Shown: in pieces, positions 43,157 to 52,425 of the stretch | Numbering within the stretch: the first letter of the stretch is position 1 | Layout of the letters: every line of letters starts with the position of its first letter | Origin: Novosphingobium profundi | GTDB lineage: Bacteria > Pseudomonadota > Alphaproteobacteria > Sphingomonadales > Sphingomonadaceae | Length of the DNA: 64,000 nt | Assembly (NCBI RefSeq): GCF_020524485.1 | Contig: NZ_JAIVLF010000006.1 | Span: forward strand, 62,001-126,000 | Reading direction: 5' to 3' | Notes under the pieces: generated by a model | Told to the model about the DNA's origin: nothing | Database searches by the model: none | The model's input: the letters and a program-made list of their open reading frames with translations, nothing else | Made by a program: the position numbers and the translations under genes

Positions 43157-44524
43157 CTACTCGGCGGCCTGAGCAGGCACCGGCTTGGGCGCAAAGCGGG
43201 CCCATAGCGCGCTGATAGTGCGCGTGATGAAGGCATTGCGCGCCATCCACGCGTGGTATTCCCGGTACTTGGCATCCTCGCGCAGGAGATGCGCTTCCTC
43301 GGTCTTCGCGCGCCAGAAGTAGATCGAACTGACGATGGCGAGCAGGACCGTGTTGCGCACCATGTCGGTGAGCGACCCGTTGGTGACGAGGAAGGGCAGC
43401 GTCGAAAGCCACCAGAAGGCGTTCTTCGACAGATAGGCCGGGTGGCGCGTGAAGCGGTAGGGCCCGTTCGTCAGGACGCCGCGATAGGTCAGGTTGGAAA
43501 AGCGCAGGCCAAAGGCGAAGGTTGCCCAGGCGTAGATCGCGGTCAGCACCACCATCAGCCCTGCCCAGAGCCACAGAAGCGGCGTGTAGCCCGCCAACCA
43601 GTAGGCCCACCCGCCCGTGTGGACTTCATAGCCCAGCACGTCCGAACGCCCGATCGTGCCCCACACGAACGGCGGATAGCACAGAAGCGCGGCCACCCAG
43701 CCCGCGAGGAACGGGTTCCCGCTGCGGATATGCGCGTCGAGCGGGCGGAAGGTGAAGATGTAGCCGACCGTGCCGATCTGAACGTCGATGAGGAAGAGAA
43801 GGCCGATCAGGAGCGAGCCCGTCTCGACCGGGTCGGAGCCGATCCGCGACAGGTCCGCCTCGACGATCTGGGCAAAGCCGCCGGGCAGGATCGAGATCAT
43901 GAAGGCCCCGAAGAAGCCCTTGATCGCCCAGGCCCGCCAGTGCTTCTTCACCTGTTCCGCCTCCCACGCCTCGCGGCCCAGAAGGAGCGCGCCGAAGTGC
44001 CAGGAGGCATCGCGCGGTTCGACCATGAACCGGTCGAGCCACAGGACATAGGGGATCGAAAGGAGGAACAGAACCGGCGCCGCCGCGCCGATCACCTGCA
44101 TGGCAAAGAGATACTGCCCGTCCCAGTACCAGCGCGCGATGCAGTAGAAGAGGCCGATCCCGATCCAGGTCGCCCAGAGCCCCGCGATCTTGGTGATCGA
44201 GATCTCCCGGACCGCGCGCCAAGGGCGCGGGCGGGCCCAGTCAATACCGGTGGAGGGGCTTCGGTGAACCTTGTCGACTAGGAGCGAATAGAGGCTCATC
44301 GCCGTGCCCGTCACGAAGAGCGCGGCGAGCGAGGCGTAAGGGCCGCTCATCGGGGCACGGGGGCCGGGAATGTGGAAAGCCTGCGCCAAACCCGCCCAGT
44401 TGCGGCAGATCAGCAGCCAGCACAGGAGCGCGGCCAGCCCGACAAGGCCGACACCCGCCGACACGTCACTGGCCGGACGCTGTGCGCCTGTCTCGCTATC
44501 CCCCGTGTCCCTCTGGCTCGTCAT
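43157..44524 (-). CDS. Large multispanning membrane protein with C-terminal ICMT/PEMT-like methyltransferase motif
   Basis: A 455-residue protein with about nine hydrophobic segments. The last 110 residues resemble isoprenylcysteine carboxyl methyltransferase / phospholipid methyltransferase proteins: RFSNLTYRGVLTNGPYRFTRHPAYLSKNAFWWL (GPYRxxRHPxY motif, SAM side) and FWRAKTEEAHLLREDAKYREYHAWM (RxxxEExxL). Proteins of these families are typically 150-290 residues; the extra about 270 N-terminal residues form further membrane spans. Substrate unknown: lipid, prenylated peptide or small thiol. It lies alone between gshA and bamB. Confidence 0.75.
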   Translation of the reverse strand: MTSQRDTGDSETGAQRPASDVSAGVGLVGLAALLCWLLICRNWAGLAQAFHIPGPRAPMSGPYASLAALFVTGTAMSLYSLLVDKVHRSPSTGIDWARPRPWRAVREISITKIAGLWATWIGIGLFYCIARWYWDGQYLFAMQVIGAAAPVLFLLSIPYVLWLDRFMVEPRDASWHFGALLLGREAWEAEQVKKHWRAWAIKGFFGAFMISILPGGFAQIVEADLSRIGSDPVETGSLLIGLLFLIDVQIGTVGYIFTFRPLDAHIRSGNPFLAGWVAALLCYPPFVWGTIGRSDVLGYEVHTGGWAYWLAGYTPLLWLWAGLMVVLTAIYAWATFAFGLRFSNLTYRGVLTNGPYRFTRHPAYLSKNAFWWLSTLPFLVTNGSLTDMVRNTVLLAIVSSIYFWRAKTEEAHLLREDAKYREYHAWMARNAFITRTISALWARFAPKPVPAQAAE

Positions 44525-44589
44525 GCCAGGAGAGCTACCCGCAATTGGTTAAAGCGACCGAAACGGAGGGAAACGGCGCAAAGAAAGGG

Positions 44590-44626
44590 GATGGGCGCAT
44601 GTCCGGAGCCGAACACGCGCCCCATC
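44590..44626 (-). terminator. Terminator hairpin after bamB
   Basis: GATGGG(G)CGCGTGT ... ACATGCGCCCATC forms a stem with one bulge, 5 bp beyond the bamB stop. Read leftward it is followed by CCCCTTTCTTT. Confidence 0.6.
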
Positions 44627-44630
44627 GTTC

Positions 44631-46010
44631 TTAACGGAACGCGGTGATGCGGCCCGAATCGTCGAGCACGAAGAGCGTCGAATTCGCCACCACAGGGGCG
44701 AGCGAGACCGCGTCCTTGACCTTGGTGAAGAGGGTTTCCTCGCCGCTTGCCGGGTCGATGCGGTAGACCTCGCCGTCCGAGTTGCCCGTCCACAGCGCGT
44801 TGCCCGCCAGCACCGGGCCGACCCAGAACACCGGGTTCTTGCGCTTCTTGGGATTGCCGTAGCGCGTCAGCTGGGTCAGCCAGCGCACCTTGCCGTTGGC
44901 GCGGGAGATCGCGAGGATCTCGGCCTTGTCGTCAAGCGTGAAGACCCAGTCACCCGCGACCGCCGGGGTGGAGATACCCGCCAGGTTCAGCTCCCACACG
45001 CGCTGGCCGGTGAGCAGTTCGTACGCCGCCATGCGCCCGCCCTGACCCAGCGCGAAGACGCGGCCCTGGTCGATGATGGGATCGGCATCGACGTCGGTAA
45101 GGCTGCCCACCTCGGTCGAGATCGAGGTGCGGGCAAGCGCGTCCGACCAGAGCTGGCGACCGTTCTCGTAACGGTAGGCCACAAGCTCGCCCGAGGAATA
45201 GCCCGCGATGACCGTGCCACGCGCCGCGGCGGGCGAGGCCACGCCGAAGACGCCCGACTGGGTGATCGAGCCCGATTCGCTCCACAGCACCTTGCCGTCG
45301 GCCGCGTTGAGCGCGAAGATCTGGTTGTCCTGCGTCATCACGTAGATCGCGTTGAAAGCGACCGTGGGCGCGCCGCGCAAGGGGCCTGCGGGCTTGACCG
45401 ACCAGGTCTGCTCGCCGGTGCGCGCGTCAAGCGCGGCCACTTCACCCACACCCGTGGTGACGAAGACCTTGCCGCTATCGAAGCTGACACCGCCGCCGAA
45501 GATCGACTTCTCGTCTTCGCCGGAGACCTTGAAGCTCTTGGTCCAGACCTCGCTGCCGGTCTCCACGTTGAACGCGTGGACGACACCGCGCGTGTCGACG
45601 ACATAGAGACGCCCGTCGCCCACCACCGGCGAGGCGGCGAGGCGCGCGCGCTGCGTGGAGCCTGCAATGCTGGCGCTCCAGACCTCGGACGGGCTGGAGG
45701 ATAGCGCGAGGTGGCCGTAGGACTTGCTGGCGCTGCCACCGCCCTGCGCCCAGGTCGCGTTGACCTGTTCGGGCGGCAGGATCACCGAGACGCCGGCCAT
45801 CGAGGGATCGACTTCGGCGCCGCTCTCGATGCGCGAGAGGATGGGGATACGCTCACCCACGGTCGGGGTCTTGGGACCACCGTCCCCGCCACCGCCGAAG
45901 AGCTTGCAGCCCGAAAGGCCCGTCACCAGCGCGAGCGCCAGAAGCGGAGCGGCGCGGCGGCGCCACACGGCGCGGCGCGGGGCCCGATGGGTCAGGTCGA
46001 CTGCGGTCAT
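44631..46010 (-). CDS. bamB: Outer membrane assembly lipoprotein BamB
   Basis: Beta-propeller subunit of the BAM complex, which inserts outer-membrane proteins. The 459-residue protein has a lipoprotein signal (PLLALALVTGLSGC, lipid C35) and PQQ-like propeller repeats through the rest (e.g. RLYVVDTRGVVHAFNVETGSEVW, VFVTTGVGEVAALDARTGEQTWS). The ATG at 46010 is preceded by AAGGA; the upstream ATG at 46037 would overlap the TPR gene. The order TPR protein - bamB matches yfgM-bamB in enterobacteria. Confidence 0.92.
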   Translation of the reverse strand: MTAVDLTHRAPRRAVWRRRAAPLLALALVTGLSGCKLFGGGGDGGPKTPTVGERIPILSRIESGAEVDPSMAGVSVILPPEQVNATWAQGGGSASKSYGHLALSSSPSEVWSASIAGSTQRARLAASPVVGDGRLYVVDTRGVVHAFNVETGSEVWTKSFKVSGEDEKSIFGGGVSFDSGKVFVTTGVGEVAALDARTGEQTWSVKPAGPLRGAPTVAFNAIYVMTQDNQIFALNAADGKVLWSESGSITQSGVFGVASPAAARGTVIAGYSSGELVAYRYENGRQLWSDALARTSISTEVGSLTDVDADPIIDQGRVFALGQGGRMAAYELLTGQRVWELNLAGISTPAVAGDWVFTLDDKAEILAISRANGKVRWLTQLTRYGNPKKRKNPVFWVGPVLAGNALWTGNSDGEVYRIDPASGEETLFTKVKDAVSLAPVVANSTLFVLDDSGRITAFR

Positions 46011-46033
46011 GCCTTTATCCTTACAGGTAGATT

Positions 46034-46888
46034 TCATTCGGCGGCCGTATCGCCGCTGTCGGCGGCCTGCGCCTTGGCGCCCTTGGGCGCTGCATCGGGT
46101 TCGGACGCGGTTTCAGCGTCCTCGATCGCCTCGCCGCGCGCATCGACCACGTCGGGCACGGCATCGACGCCCAGCACGGCGGCCAGCTGGCGCGCGCGGC
46201 TGCGCTGGCCTTCGCTGGCGTTCTCGTCCTTGGCGATCTCGGCGAAGAGGGGACCGGCCTGGTCGGGCTTGTCCATCTTGAGGTAGGCCATGCCGACCAT
46301 CTCGGCCGCGACACCGAACCAGGCGTTGCCCGGCGCGGCGAGCGGCTTGAGCCGGTCCACCACGTCCTGCGGCTTCATCTCGTCAAAGCGCGCCGCGACA
46401 AGGCGCACAGTGGCGAGGTCGCGCAGCGGCTTGGGGGCGGCCTCATCGGCGGCGACGCCTTCGTAGATCTTGGCGGCACCGGCGACGTCGTCCTGCTCCT
46501 GCGCGATCGCGGCGAGCATGAGCTTGGCGGGCACGGCGTTGCCCTTGGCATCCTCGCCGCTCAGCGCCTGGAGCTTGGCCTTGGCATCATCGAGATTGCC
46601 CGCCTGGACGCTGTCGAGCGCCTGGATATAGGCCTCGGCGTGCTCTTCGCGCAGGGTCTTCTGGTGGTGGTTCCAGTAGAGCCAGCCACCAAAGCCTGCG
46701 AGGACGAGCACGATCAGCACGGCGAGCGCCAGACCCTTGCCCTTCAGGAAGCTTTCCATCTGGTCCTGGCGCAGGGCATCGTCGACCTCGCGGACGAAGA
46801 CGTCCTGCTGCGCGGCCTTGCGGGCGGCGGCCTTGTCGTTCTTGTCGGAGCCGGTGGAGGCGGAATTCGTGTCAGGTGGCAGGGCCAA
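46034..46888 (-). CDS. YfgM-like membrane-anchored tetratricopeptide protein
   Basis: A 284-residue protein. A cytosolic N-terminus (1-51), a membrane helix (LALAVLIVLVLAGFGGWLYWNHH, about 53-75), then helical TPR-like repeats (YIQALDSVQAGNLDDAKAKLQAL, AAIAQEQDDVAGAAKIYEGVAADE, VGMAYLKMDKPDQAGPLFAEIAKDE). The tail is Ala/Glu-rich. E. coli YfgM associates with the Sec translocon and PpiD; a chaperone role is by analogy. bamB follows after 23 bp, so they are probably one transcript. Confidence 0.82.
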   Translation of the reverse strand: MALPPDTNSASTGSDKNDKAAARKAAQQDVFVREVDDALRQDQMESFLKGKGLALAVLIVLVLAGFGGWLYWNHHQKTLREEHAEAYIQALDSVQAGNLDDAKAKLQALSGEDAKGNAVPAKLMLAAIAQEQDDVAGAAKIYEGVAADEAAPKPLRDLATVRLVAARFDEMKPQDVVDRLKPLAAPGNAWFGVAAEMVGMAYLKMDKPDQAGPLFAEIAKDENASEGQRSRARQLAAVLGVDAVPDVVDARGEAIEDAETASEPDAAPKGAKAQAADSGDTAAE

Positions 46889-47005
46889 GATCGGGGCGCT
46901 TTCTGCGGTACGAGGTGGGTTTGGGGCTGTTTAGCGTATGAATGCGGCTTTTCAACGGCCATCATCGCTGCACGTCCCGCTCTGAAGCGGAACTGAACGG
47001 GTCTG

Positions 47006-48145
47006 TCAGGACGGCAAGGGCCAGCCTTGCGCGTCTCCCATAGCCGCTGCGTAAGTTTCCCGATAGGCCGAAATCATCGCGTTTTCATCGTAGAAGGCCT
47101 GGGCATGGGCCTGGTTGGCGGCTCCGACCCGGGCGCGCAGGGCCCCGTCCCCGGCAAGCTCGCCCAGCGCGCGGGCCAGCGCATCCTCATCGCCGGCCGG
47201 GGTGATGAAGGGTCGGTTTTCCCCAGCCACCATCGCCGCCACGTCGCCCACGGCCGGCGCGGCAATGGCGAGGCCCGCCGCCATCGATTCGACCACCGAG
47301 ATCGGAAACTGCTCGCTGTCGGACGAAAGCGCGAAGAGATCGAAGAGCCCCACCACGCGCGCCGGATCGGCGACGAAGCCGGGCAGGTGGACACGCTCGG
47401 CCACCCCCAGCCGCTGCGCTTCGGCGAGGATCGCGGTGCGTTCGGGCCCCTCGCCCACGATCACCAGCTGCCATGCCTGCGGCAGCGCGGCGAAGGCGCG
47501 CACCAGCCGGGGCAGGTTCTTGACCGCGCGCAGGCCCGCCAGCGTCCCCAGCCAGAACGTGCCGGGCGCCTTGGTGAGGCCGGGAAGGGAATCGGGAGCC
47601 GGGCGCGCGGTATAGCGCGCGGTGGGAATGCCATTGCCGATCAGCCGCACGCGGGACGCAGGCTGATGCCAGGCCTCCCGCGCAATGGCGGCAAGGCGCT
47701 GCGAGGGCACGACCAGCGCCGCCGCCCCCGCCAGCGCCGCGCGCCGGAAGAGATTGCGCTGCCACTTGAGCCCGCCCGCCTCGTCCTCGTTGAAGCCATC
47801 CTCGTGGTGCACCAGAGGCCCCAGGCCAAGGCGCCGGGCGAAGAGACGGTGCGCCAGCACCGCATCCATCGCGCCCCAGTTGTAGGTCAGGACAAGGTCG
47901 TACCCCCGCATCGCCCGGGCGATGCGCCTCAGGCGGGCAGGTGTGGGACGCCCCTGAAGCGCGGGGAAATCGCCCCCCAGCGTCACCTGCAAGGCCGGAT
48001 CGAGCACATCGGCCGCACCATAGGCACCGGGCTGGGCCGAGACCACGGTGTGCGCGATGTCCGGCCCGAACGCCTGCATCAGGCGCACCGCGCGCAGTTC
48101 CTTGCCGCCTGCGTTGAAGCCCGAATGAAGGTGCAGGAAATGCAC
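47006..48145 (-). CDS. Group 1 (GT4-type) glycosyltransferase
   Basis: A 379-residue GT-B enzyme starting at the GTG at 48145 (AAGGGGG upstream). The N-domain opens VHFLHLHSGFNAGGKELRAVRLMQAFG; the C-domain has FWLGTLAGLRAVKNLPRLVRAFA, LVIVGEGPERTAILAEAQRLGVAERVHLPGFV, and the donor-site motif SDSEQFPISVVESMAAGLA (E-x7-E like). Acceptor unknown, likely an envelope glycan. The open frame runs upstream to 49183 as a shadow over the hydrolase gene. It is downstream of that hydrolase by 29 bp. Confidence 0.85.
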   Translation of the reverse strand: MHFLHLHSGFNAGGKELRAVRLMQAFGPDIAHTVVSAQPGAYGAADVLDPALQVTLGGDFPALQGRPTPARLRRIARAMRGYDLVLTYNWGAMDAVLAHRLFARRLGLGPLVHHEDGFNEDEAGGLKWQRNLFRRAALAGAAALVVPSQRLAAIAREAWHQPASRVRLIGNGIPTARYTARPAPDSLPGLTKAPGTFWLGTLAGLRAVKNLPRLVRAFAALPQAWQLVIVGEGPERTAILAEAQRLGVAERVHLPGFVADPARVVGLFDLFALSSDSEQFPISVVESMAAGLAIAAPAVGDVAAMVAGENRPFITPAGDEDALARALGELAGDGALRARVGAANQAHAQAFYDENAMISAYRETYAAAMGDAQGWPLPS

Positions 48146-48174
48146 AGGCGCCCCCTTCCCTGTCCCCGCCCCGC

Positions 48175-49077
48175 TCAGAGCGTGCGCGCCAGCAGCGCCT
48201 CGATCGCGGCGAGCGCCTCGGGCTCGTCGAGCGTCGGAGCGTGGCCCACGTGGGCCAGCGTCAGCGCCTCGGCGCCGGGCACCCGCTCCAGCATCTGCGC
48301 CAGGGTCTTGAGCGAGAGCACGTCCGACAGTTCGCCGCGCACCACCAGCAGCGGACGCCCCGCCATCGCCTCCCACGAGGGCCACAGGTCGGGCTGGTCG
48401 GCAAGGTCGATGTCGAGCACCGGCTCGGCGATCTTCATGTCGTAGTCGAACACCACGCGCCCGCTGCTCGAAAGCGTCATCAGCCGCTTGGCCATGCGGA
48501 TCCAGAAGTCCAATGGCTGGTCGGGGTGCGAGCCGTCGTGCGCGTCCTCGATCCCGCGCGCAGCGTGGACCCAGGTGGGATAGCTGCGCCCCTGCCCCAG
48601 ATACTCGCGGATGCGCTCCATGCCCGCCGGTTCGAGCCAGGGGCCGACATCGTTGATGACCGCGCCTGTGATCCGCTCGGGGATCTCCTGGACCAGCCCC
48701 ATAGCCAGCAGCCCACCCAGCGAGGTGCCGATGACGACGACCTTCTGCAGCCCCTCGTGGCGGATGAGATCGAGGATATCGGCAACGTACTGGACAGGGC
48801 CGTAGCTGGAGGCCTCCTTCGCATAGTCGCTCTCCCCCCGCCCGCGCAGGTCCGGGCACAGCACGTGCCAGCCGCGATGCGCCAGGTGGGGGGCAAGGCC
48901 GTCGAAATCGCGCGCGTTGCGGCTGAGGCCATGGAGGCACAGCACCACGGGGCGCGCCTCGTCCAGCACCTGCGCGCCATCCGCGCTGGCGGGAAGATAG
49001 TCGCGGTAATGAAGCTTGAGACCGTCCGCGCTCGACCAGTAGCGATCCTCCCAGAGCTGTTCCTCGGTATTGGTCAT
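48175..49077 (-). CDS. Alpha/beta hydrolase
   Basis: A 300-residue alpha/beta-hydrolase. The oxyanion strand is VVLCLHGLSRNARDFDGLAPHLA, the nucleophile elbow GTSLGG (S119), the catalytic His in LAHVGHAPTLDEPEAL, and the acid probably in VVRGELSDVLS. The start at ATG 49077 gives a normal N-terminus. Substrate unknown. It is divergent from selO and probably cotranscribed with the glycosyltransferase. Confidence 0.82.
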   Translation of the reverse strand: MTNTEEQLWEDRYWSSADGLKLHYRDYLPASADGAQVLDEARPVVLCLHGLSRNARDFDGLAPHLAHRGWHVLCPDLRGRGESDYAKEASSYGPVQYVADILDLIRHEGLQKVVVIGTSLGGLLAMGLVQEIPERITGAVINDVGPWLEPAGMERIREYLGQGRSYPTWVHAARGIEDAHDGSHPDQPLDFWIRMAKRLMTLSSSGRVVFDYDMKIAEPVLDIDLADQPDLWPSWEAMAGRPLLVVRGELSDVLSLKTLAQMLERVPGAEALTLAHVGHAPTLDEPEALAAIEALLARTL

Positions 49078-49280
49078 GTCGCGATTGCGTCCCGGTCTCG
49101 TCCTGTTGCGGTTGCCTGGCGCTCTGCGCATCGCCGGCGCCAGGGGCAGGCGACTGATAGCCCTCCCCGATCCATCTGAACACCCGGCTTGGCCGAGGCG
49201 CCGCGAAGGGACGCTCGCCCTGCGCGCTGCGGGTGCGCTTAGCGCTTGAAGCCGCGCGCGGGGACGTCCACCTAGGAGGG

Positions 49281-50702
49281 ATGGCAAGCTCCCCCCCCGC
49301 GTCCGCCCCCTACTGCCCCGACACCCCGATCACCGCGCTGGCCGACTGGCTGGCCGATCCGGTCTCGCCCGCCCAGTTCCCCGCGCACACGCTGCGCTTT
49401 CGCAACGACCGCTGGGCGCAGGCGGTGGGCCTTGGCGAGCTCAGCGAGGACCAGTGGATTGCCCACTTCGGCCGGTTCGAGCCGCTGGAGGGCAATCTCC
49501 CCCGCCCCCTCGCGCTGCGCTACCACGGCCACCAGTTCCGCAACTACAACCCCGACCTTGGCGATGGGCGCGGGTTCCTGTTCGCACAGATGCGCGAAGG
49601 AGGCCCGGACGGGCGCCTGCTGGACCTGGGCACCAAGGGCTCGGGCCAGACACCCTGGAGCCGCGATGGCGACGGGCGCCTGACGCTTAAAGGAGCCGTG
49701 CGCGAGATCCTTGCCACCGAAATGCTCGAGGCGCTGGGCGTCGACACCTCCAAGACCTTTTCGGTGGTCGAGACCGGCGAGGAACTGTGGCGCGGGGATG
49801 AACCCTCCCCCACCCGCTCGGCGGTCATGGTGCGCCTCTCCCACGGGCACATCCGCATCGGCTCGTTCCAGCGCCTCTACGCGCTGGAAGAGACCGAGCA
49901 CCTTTCCCGTCTCGTTAATTATGCGCTGGCCCAGTACCCCGGCACACAGCCGCCCGAGGACGCGCCCGACCGCGCCAATCCCGCGATCGTGCTCCTCCAC
50001 CAGGTGGTCGAGCGTCTTGCCGATCTTGCCGCATCCTGGATGGTCGCGGGCTTCGTCCACGGCGTCCTCAACACCGACAACATGAACATCTCGGGCGAAA
50101 GCTTCGACTACGGCCCCTGGCGCTGGGCGCCGCGCTGGGACCCGCGCTTTACCGCCGCCTACTTCGACCGCACCGGCCTTTACGCCTTTGGCCGCCAGCC
50201 CGAGGCGCTCCTGTGGAACTGCGGCCAGCTGGCCCAGGCGCTGAGCCCGCTTGCCGAAACCAAGCCGCTGATCGCCGCGCTCGACCGCTTTGCCCCGCTC
50301 TACCAGGCGGCCATGGCGCGGCGCTTCTGCTGGCGCCTGGGCGTCCAGTCGCGCGGGCAGGAGGCCGACACCGCACTCATCAAGGCCGCCGAGGACGCCA
50401 TGGTCGAGACCGGCTTCTCGCCCGACCGCTTCTTCTTCCACTACCGCGCGGCCCGCAATGCAGGCGAGGACGCCTTCGGCCAGCGCCTCGCCGCCTATGC
50501 CCCCGCCGCCAGCCTCGACGATCCGTTCTGGCACGAGGGCACCCCACCCGACCTCCACATCGAGGAAGTCGAGCGCGTCTGGGCCGCCATCGCCGAACAC
50601 GACGACTGGAGCGAACTCGAGGCCAAGATACAAGCGATCCGGGCGCTGGGGGACCAGCTGGGGGCAAAACCGAAGCCAGCAGGCCGCTACGCGCTTTTGT
50701 AA
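49281..50702 (+). CDS. selO: Protein adenylyltransferase SelO (YdiU family)
   Basis: A pseudokinase-fold enzyme that transfers AMP to Ser/Thr/Tyr of proteins. The 473-residue protein matches the E. coli size (about 478). Motifs: RYHGHQFRNYNPDLGDGRG, DLGTKGSGQTPWSRDGDGRLTLKGAVREILATEMLEALG, FVHGVLNTDNMNISGESFDYGPWR with the metal-binding Asn/Asp pair. Family is YdiU/UPF0061. The AGGAGG before the ATG at 49281 is only one base away, so the exact start is slightly uncertain (a GTG upstream in frame exists at 49233). Confidence 0.93.
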   Translation: MASSPPASAPYCPDTPITALADWLADPVSPAQFPAHTLRFRNDRWAQAVGLGELSEDQWIAHFGRFEPLEGNLPRPLALRYHGHQFRNYNPDLGDGRGFLFAQMREGGPDGRLLDLGTKGSGQTPWSRDGDGRLTLKGAVREILATEMLEALGVDTSKTFSVVETGEELWRGDEPSPTRSAVMVRLSHGHIRIGSFQRLYALEETEHLSRLVNYALAQYPGTQPPEDAPDRANPAIVLLHQVVERLADLAASWMVAGFVHGVLNTDNMNISGESFDYGPWRWAPRWDPRFTAAYFDRTGLYAFGRQPEALLWNCGQLAQALSPLAETKPLIAALDRFAPLYQAAMARRFCWRLGVQSRGQEADTALIKAAEDAMVETGFSPDRFFFHYRAARNAGEDAFGQRLAAYAPAASLDDPFWHEGTPPDLHIEEVERVWAAIAEHDDWSELEAKIQAIRALGDQLGAKPKPAGRYALL

Positions 50703-50761
50703 CTCGCATTAGGAACCCGGTAGGGATACCTGTGCAAGGGAATGCAGGATTTCCAACTTCT

Positions 50762-50791
50762 TCCCCTTAGGGATCGCAGGCTCTAAGGGGA
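50762..50791. promoter_or_regulatory. 9-bp stem inverted repeat between selO and astD
   Basis: TCCCCTTAG ... CTAAGGGGA with a 12-base spacer, 54 bp upstream of the astD start. It has no T-tract and may be a leader hairpin or operator. GTGC-ATAA-GCAC at 50805-50816 is a smaller one. Confidence 0.35.
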
Positions 50792-50844
50792 CTTCACAGT
50801 AACGTGCATAAGCACAGACAAACGATCGGGGAACGGCCGGGAAC

Positions 50845-52257
50845 GTGAGCGCACCGGATATCATCTCTCTGGAACCGGCGACGGGTGCCGAAGTCTGGCG
50901 CGGCAAGCCCTGCGATGTCGACGATGTCGTCGCGCGCGCACGGCGGGCCTGGCCAGCCTGGGCCGCCCAGCCGCTGACCACGCGCATGGAACTCATGCGC
51001 CGCTTCGCCAACGAGGTCCGCAAGGAAGCCGACACGCTGGCGCGCACCATCGCGCGCGAGGTGGGCAAGCCCTTGTGGGAGGCCCACAACGAGGTCGAGG
51101 CGGTCATCGCCAAGGTCGAGATCTCGATCCGCGCCTATGCCGAGCGCACCAGCCAGCGCAAACTCGACTCCGCGCTCCAGGGCAAGATGGCGCTGCGCCA
51201 CAAGCCGCACGGCGTGCTCGTCGTGCTGGGCCCCTTCAACTACCCCTGCCACCTGCCGGGCGCGCACATCGTGCCCGCGCTGATCGCGGGTAACGTCATC
51301 GTCTTCAAGCCGAGCGAGAAGGCCCCGGCCTCGGGCGAACTGCTTGCCCGCTGCTTCCAGCGCGCCGGGGTCTCGGCCGCGGTCATGCAGTTCGCGCCGG
51401 GCGGCCCGGGCGAAGGCCAGCGCCTTGTTGCCCACGACGGGATCGACGGCGTGCTGTTCACCGGCTCCGCGCCGACCGGCATCGCCATCAACCGCAAGCT
51501 CGCCACCCGCCCCGACAAGATCGTGGCGCTGGAAATGGGCGGCAACAACGCGATGGTGATGTGGGACACGCCCAAGCTTGCCGATGCGGCCGCGCTCATC
51601 GTCCAGTCCGCCTTTGCGACTGCGGGCCAGCGCTGCACGGCCGCGCGGCGCCTGATCGTCAAGGCCTCGCTCTACGACCAGATCGTGCCGCTGGTGAAGA
51701 GCCTTGCCGACCGCATCATCGTGGGCGCCCCGTTCGACGAGCCCGCCCCGTTCATGGGCCCGGTCATCGACAACGCGGCCGCCGACGGATTGTCGGAAAG
51801 CTTCCTCTACCTGATGAGCCACGGCGGCAAGGCGATCAAGCACCTCCAGCGCCCCGAGGGCACTCTGCCCTTCCTCTCGCCTGCGATCATCGACACGACC
51901 GCGATGGCCAGCCGCCCCGACGTCGAACTGTTCGGCCCGATCCTGCAGGTCATCAAGGTCGACGACTTCGACCAGGCCATCGCAGAGGCCAACAACACCC
52001 GCTTCGGCCTCGCCGCCTCGCTGATCGGGGGGACGCCGCAGGAATACAACCGCTTCTGGGCCAACATGCGCGCCGGGATCGTCAACTGGAACCGCGCGAC
52101 CGTGGGCCCCAGCCACGCCGCGCCGATGGGCGGCATCGGCCTTTCGGGCAACCACCGCCCGACCGGCTACTACGCCGCCGACTACTGCGCCTACCCGGTC
52201 ACCTCGGGCGAGATGGAACAGCCCCGCGCGGTGATCGGCGTGGGACTGAAGTCCTGA
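50845..52257 (+). CDS. astD: N-succinylglutamate 5-semialdehyde dehydrogenase (AstD-like)
   Basis: Aldehyde dehydrogenase oxidising succinylglutamate semialdehyde in the arginine succinyltransferase pathway. The 470-residue protein has VLGPFNYPCHLPGAHIVPALIAGNVIVFKPSE, the catalytic Cys in ATAGQRCTAARRLIV, the catalytic Glu in VALEMGGNNAMV, and AATLIGG-like AANTRFGLAASL. The AstD signature HLPxxHIVPAL is clear. No other ast genes are near, so pathway assignment is from homology. The GTG start is preceded by GGGAAC. Repeat copy 10 begins 28 bp after the stop. Confidence 0.85.
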   Translation: MSAPDIISLEPATGAEVWRGKPCDVDDVVARARRAWPAWAAQPLTTRMELMRRFANEVRKEADTLARTIAREVGKPLWEAHNEVEAVIAKVEISIRAYAERTSQRKLDSALQGKMALRHKPHGVLVVLGPFNYPCHLPGAHIVPALIAGNVIVFKPSEKAPASGELLARCFQRAGVSAAVMQFAPGGPGEGQRLVAHDGIDGVLFTGSAPTGIAINRKLATRPDKIVALEMGGNNAMVMWDTPKLADAAALIVQSAFATAGQRCTAARRLIVKASLYDQIVPLVKSLADRIIVGAPFDEPAPFMGPVIDNAAADGLSESFLYLMSHGGKAIKHLQRPEGTLPFLSPAIIDTTAMASRPDVELFGPILQVIKVDDFDQAIAEANNTRFGLAASLIGGTPQEYNRFWANMRAGIVNWNRATVGPSHAAPMGGIGLSGNHRPTGYYAADYCAYPVTSGEMEQPRAVIGVGLKS

Positions 52258-52285
52258 TCTGAGGAACAAGTCAAAAAGGATGAAT

Positions 52286-52398
52286 CCGAGGGCCATCGCC
52301 CTCGGGCTCCCCGAACTGTCTGGCTCACCTTGCACGCGCCACCGTGGCTGAAAAAGGTGAGGTCGCCGATTCTGGGGTCAAGGGGCGATGGCCCCTTG
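52286..52398 (-). repeat. 113-bp three-hairpin repeat, copy 10
   Basis: Perfect B end (52286-52305) and A end (52379-52398). The middle pair GGCTCACCTT ... AAGGTGAG is intact. It lies between the convergent astD and lipoprotein genes. Confidence 0.96.
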
Positions 52399-52425
52399 AA
52401 TCATGACCCTCTTCGGCTCTGCCCC

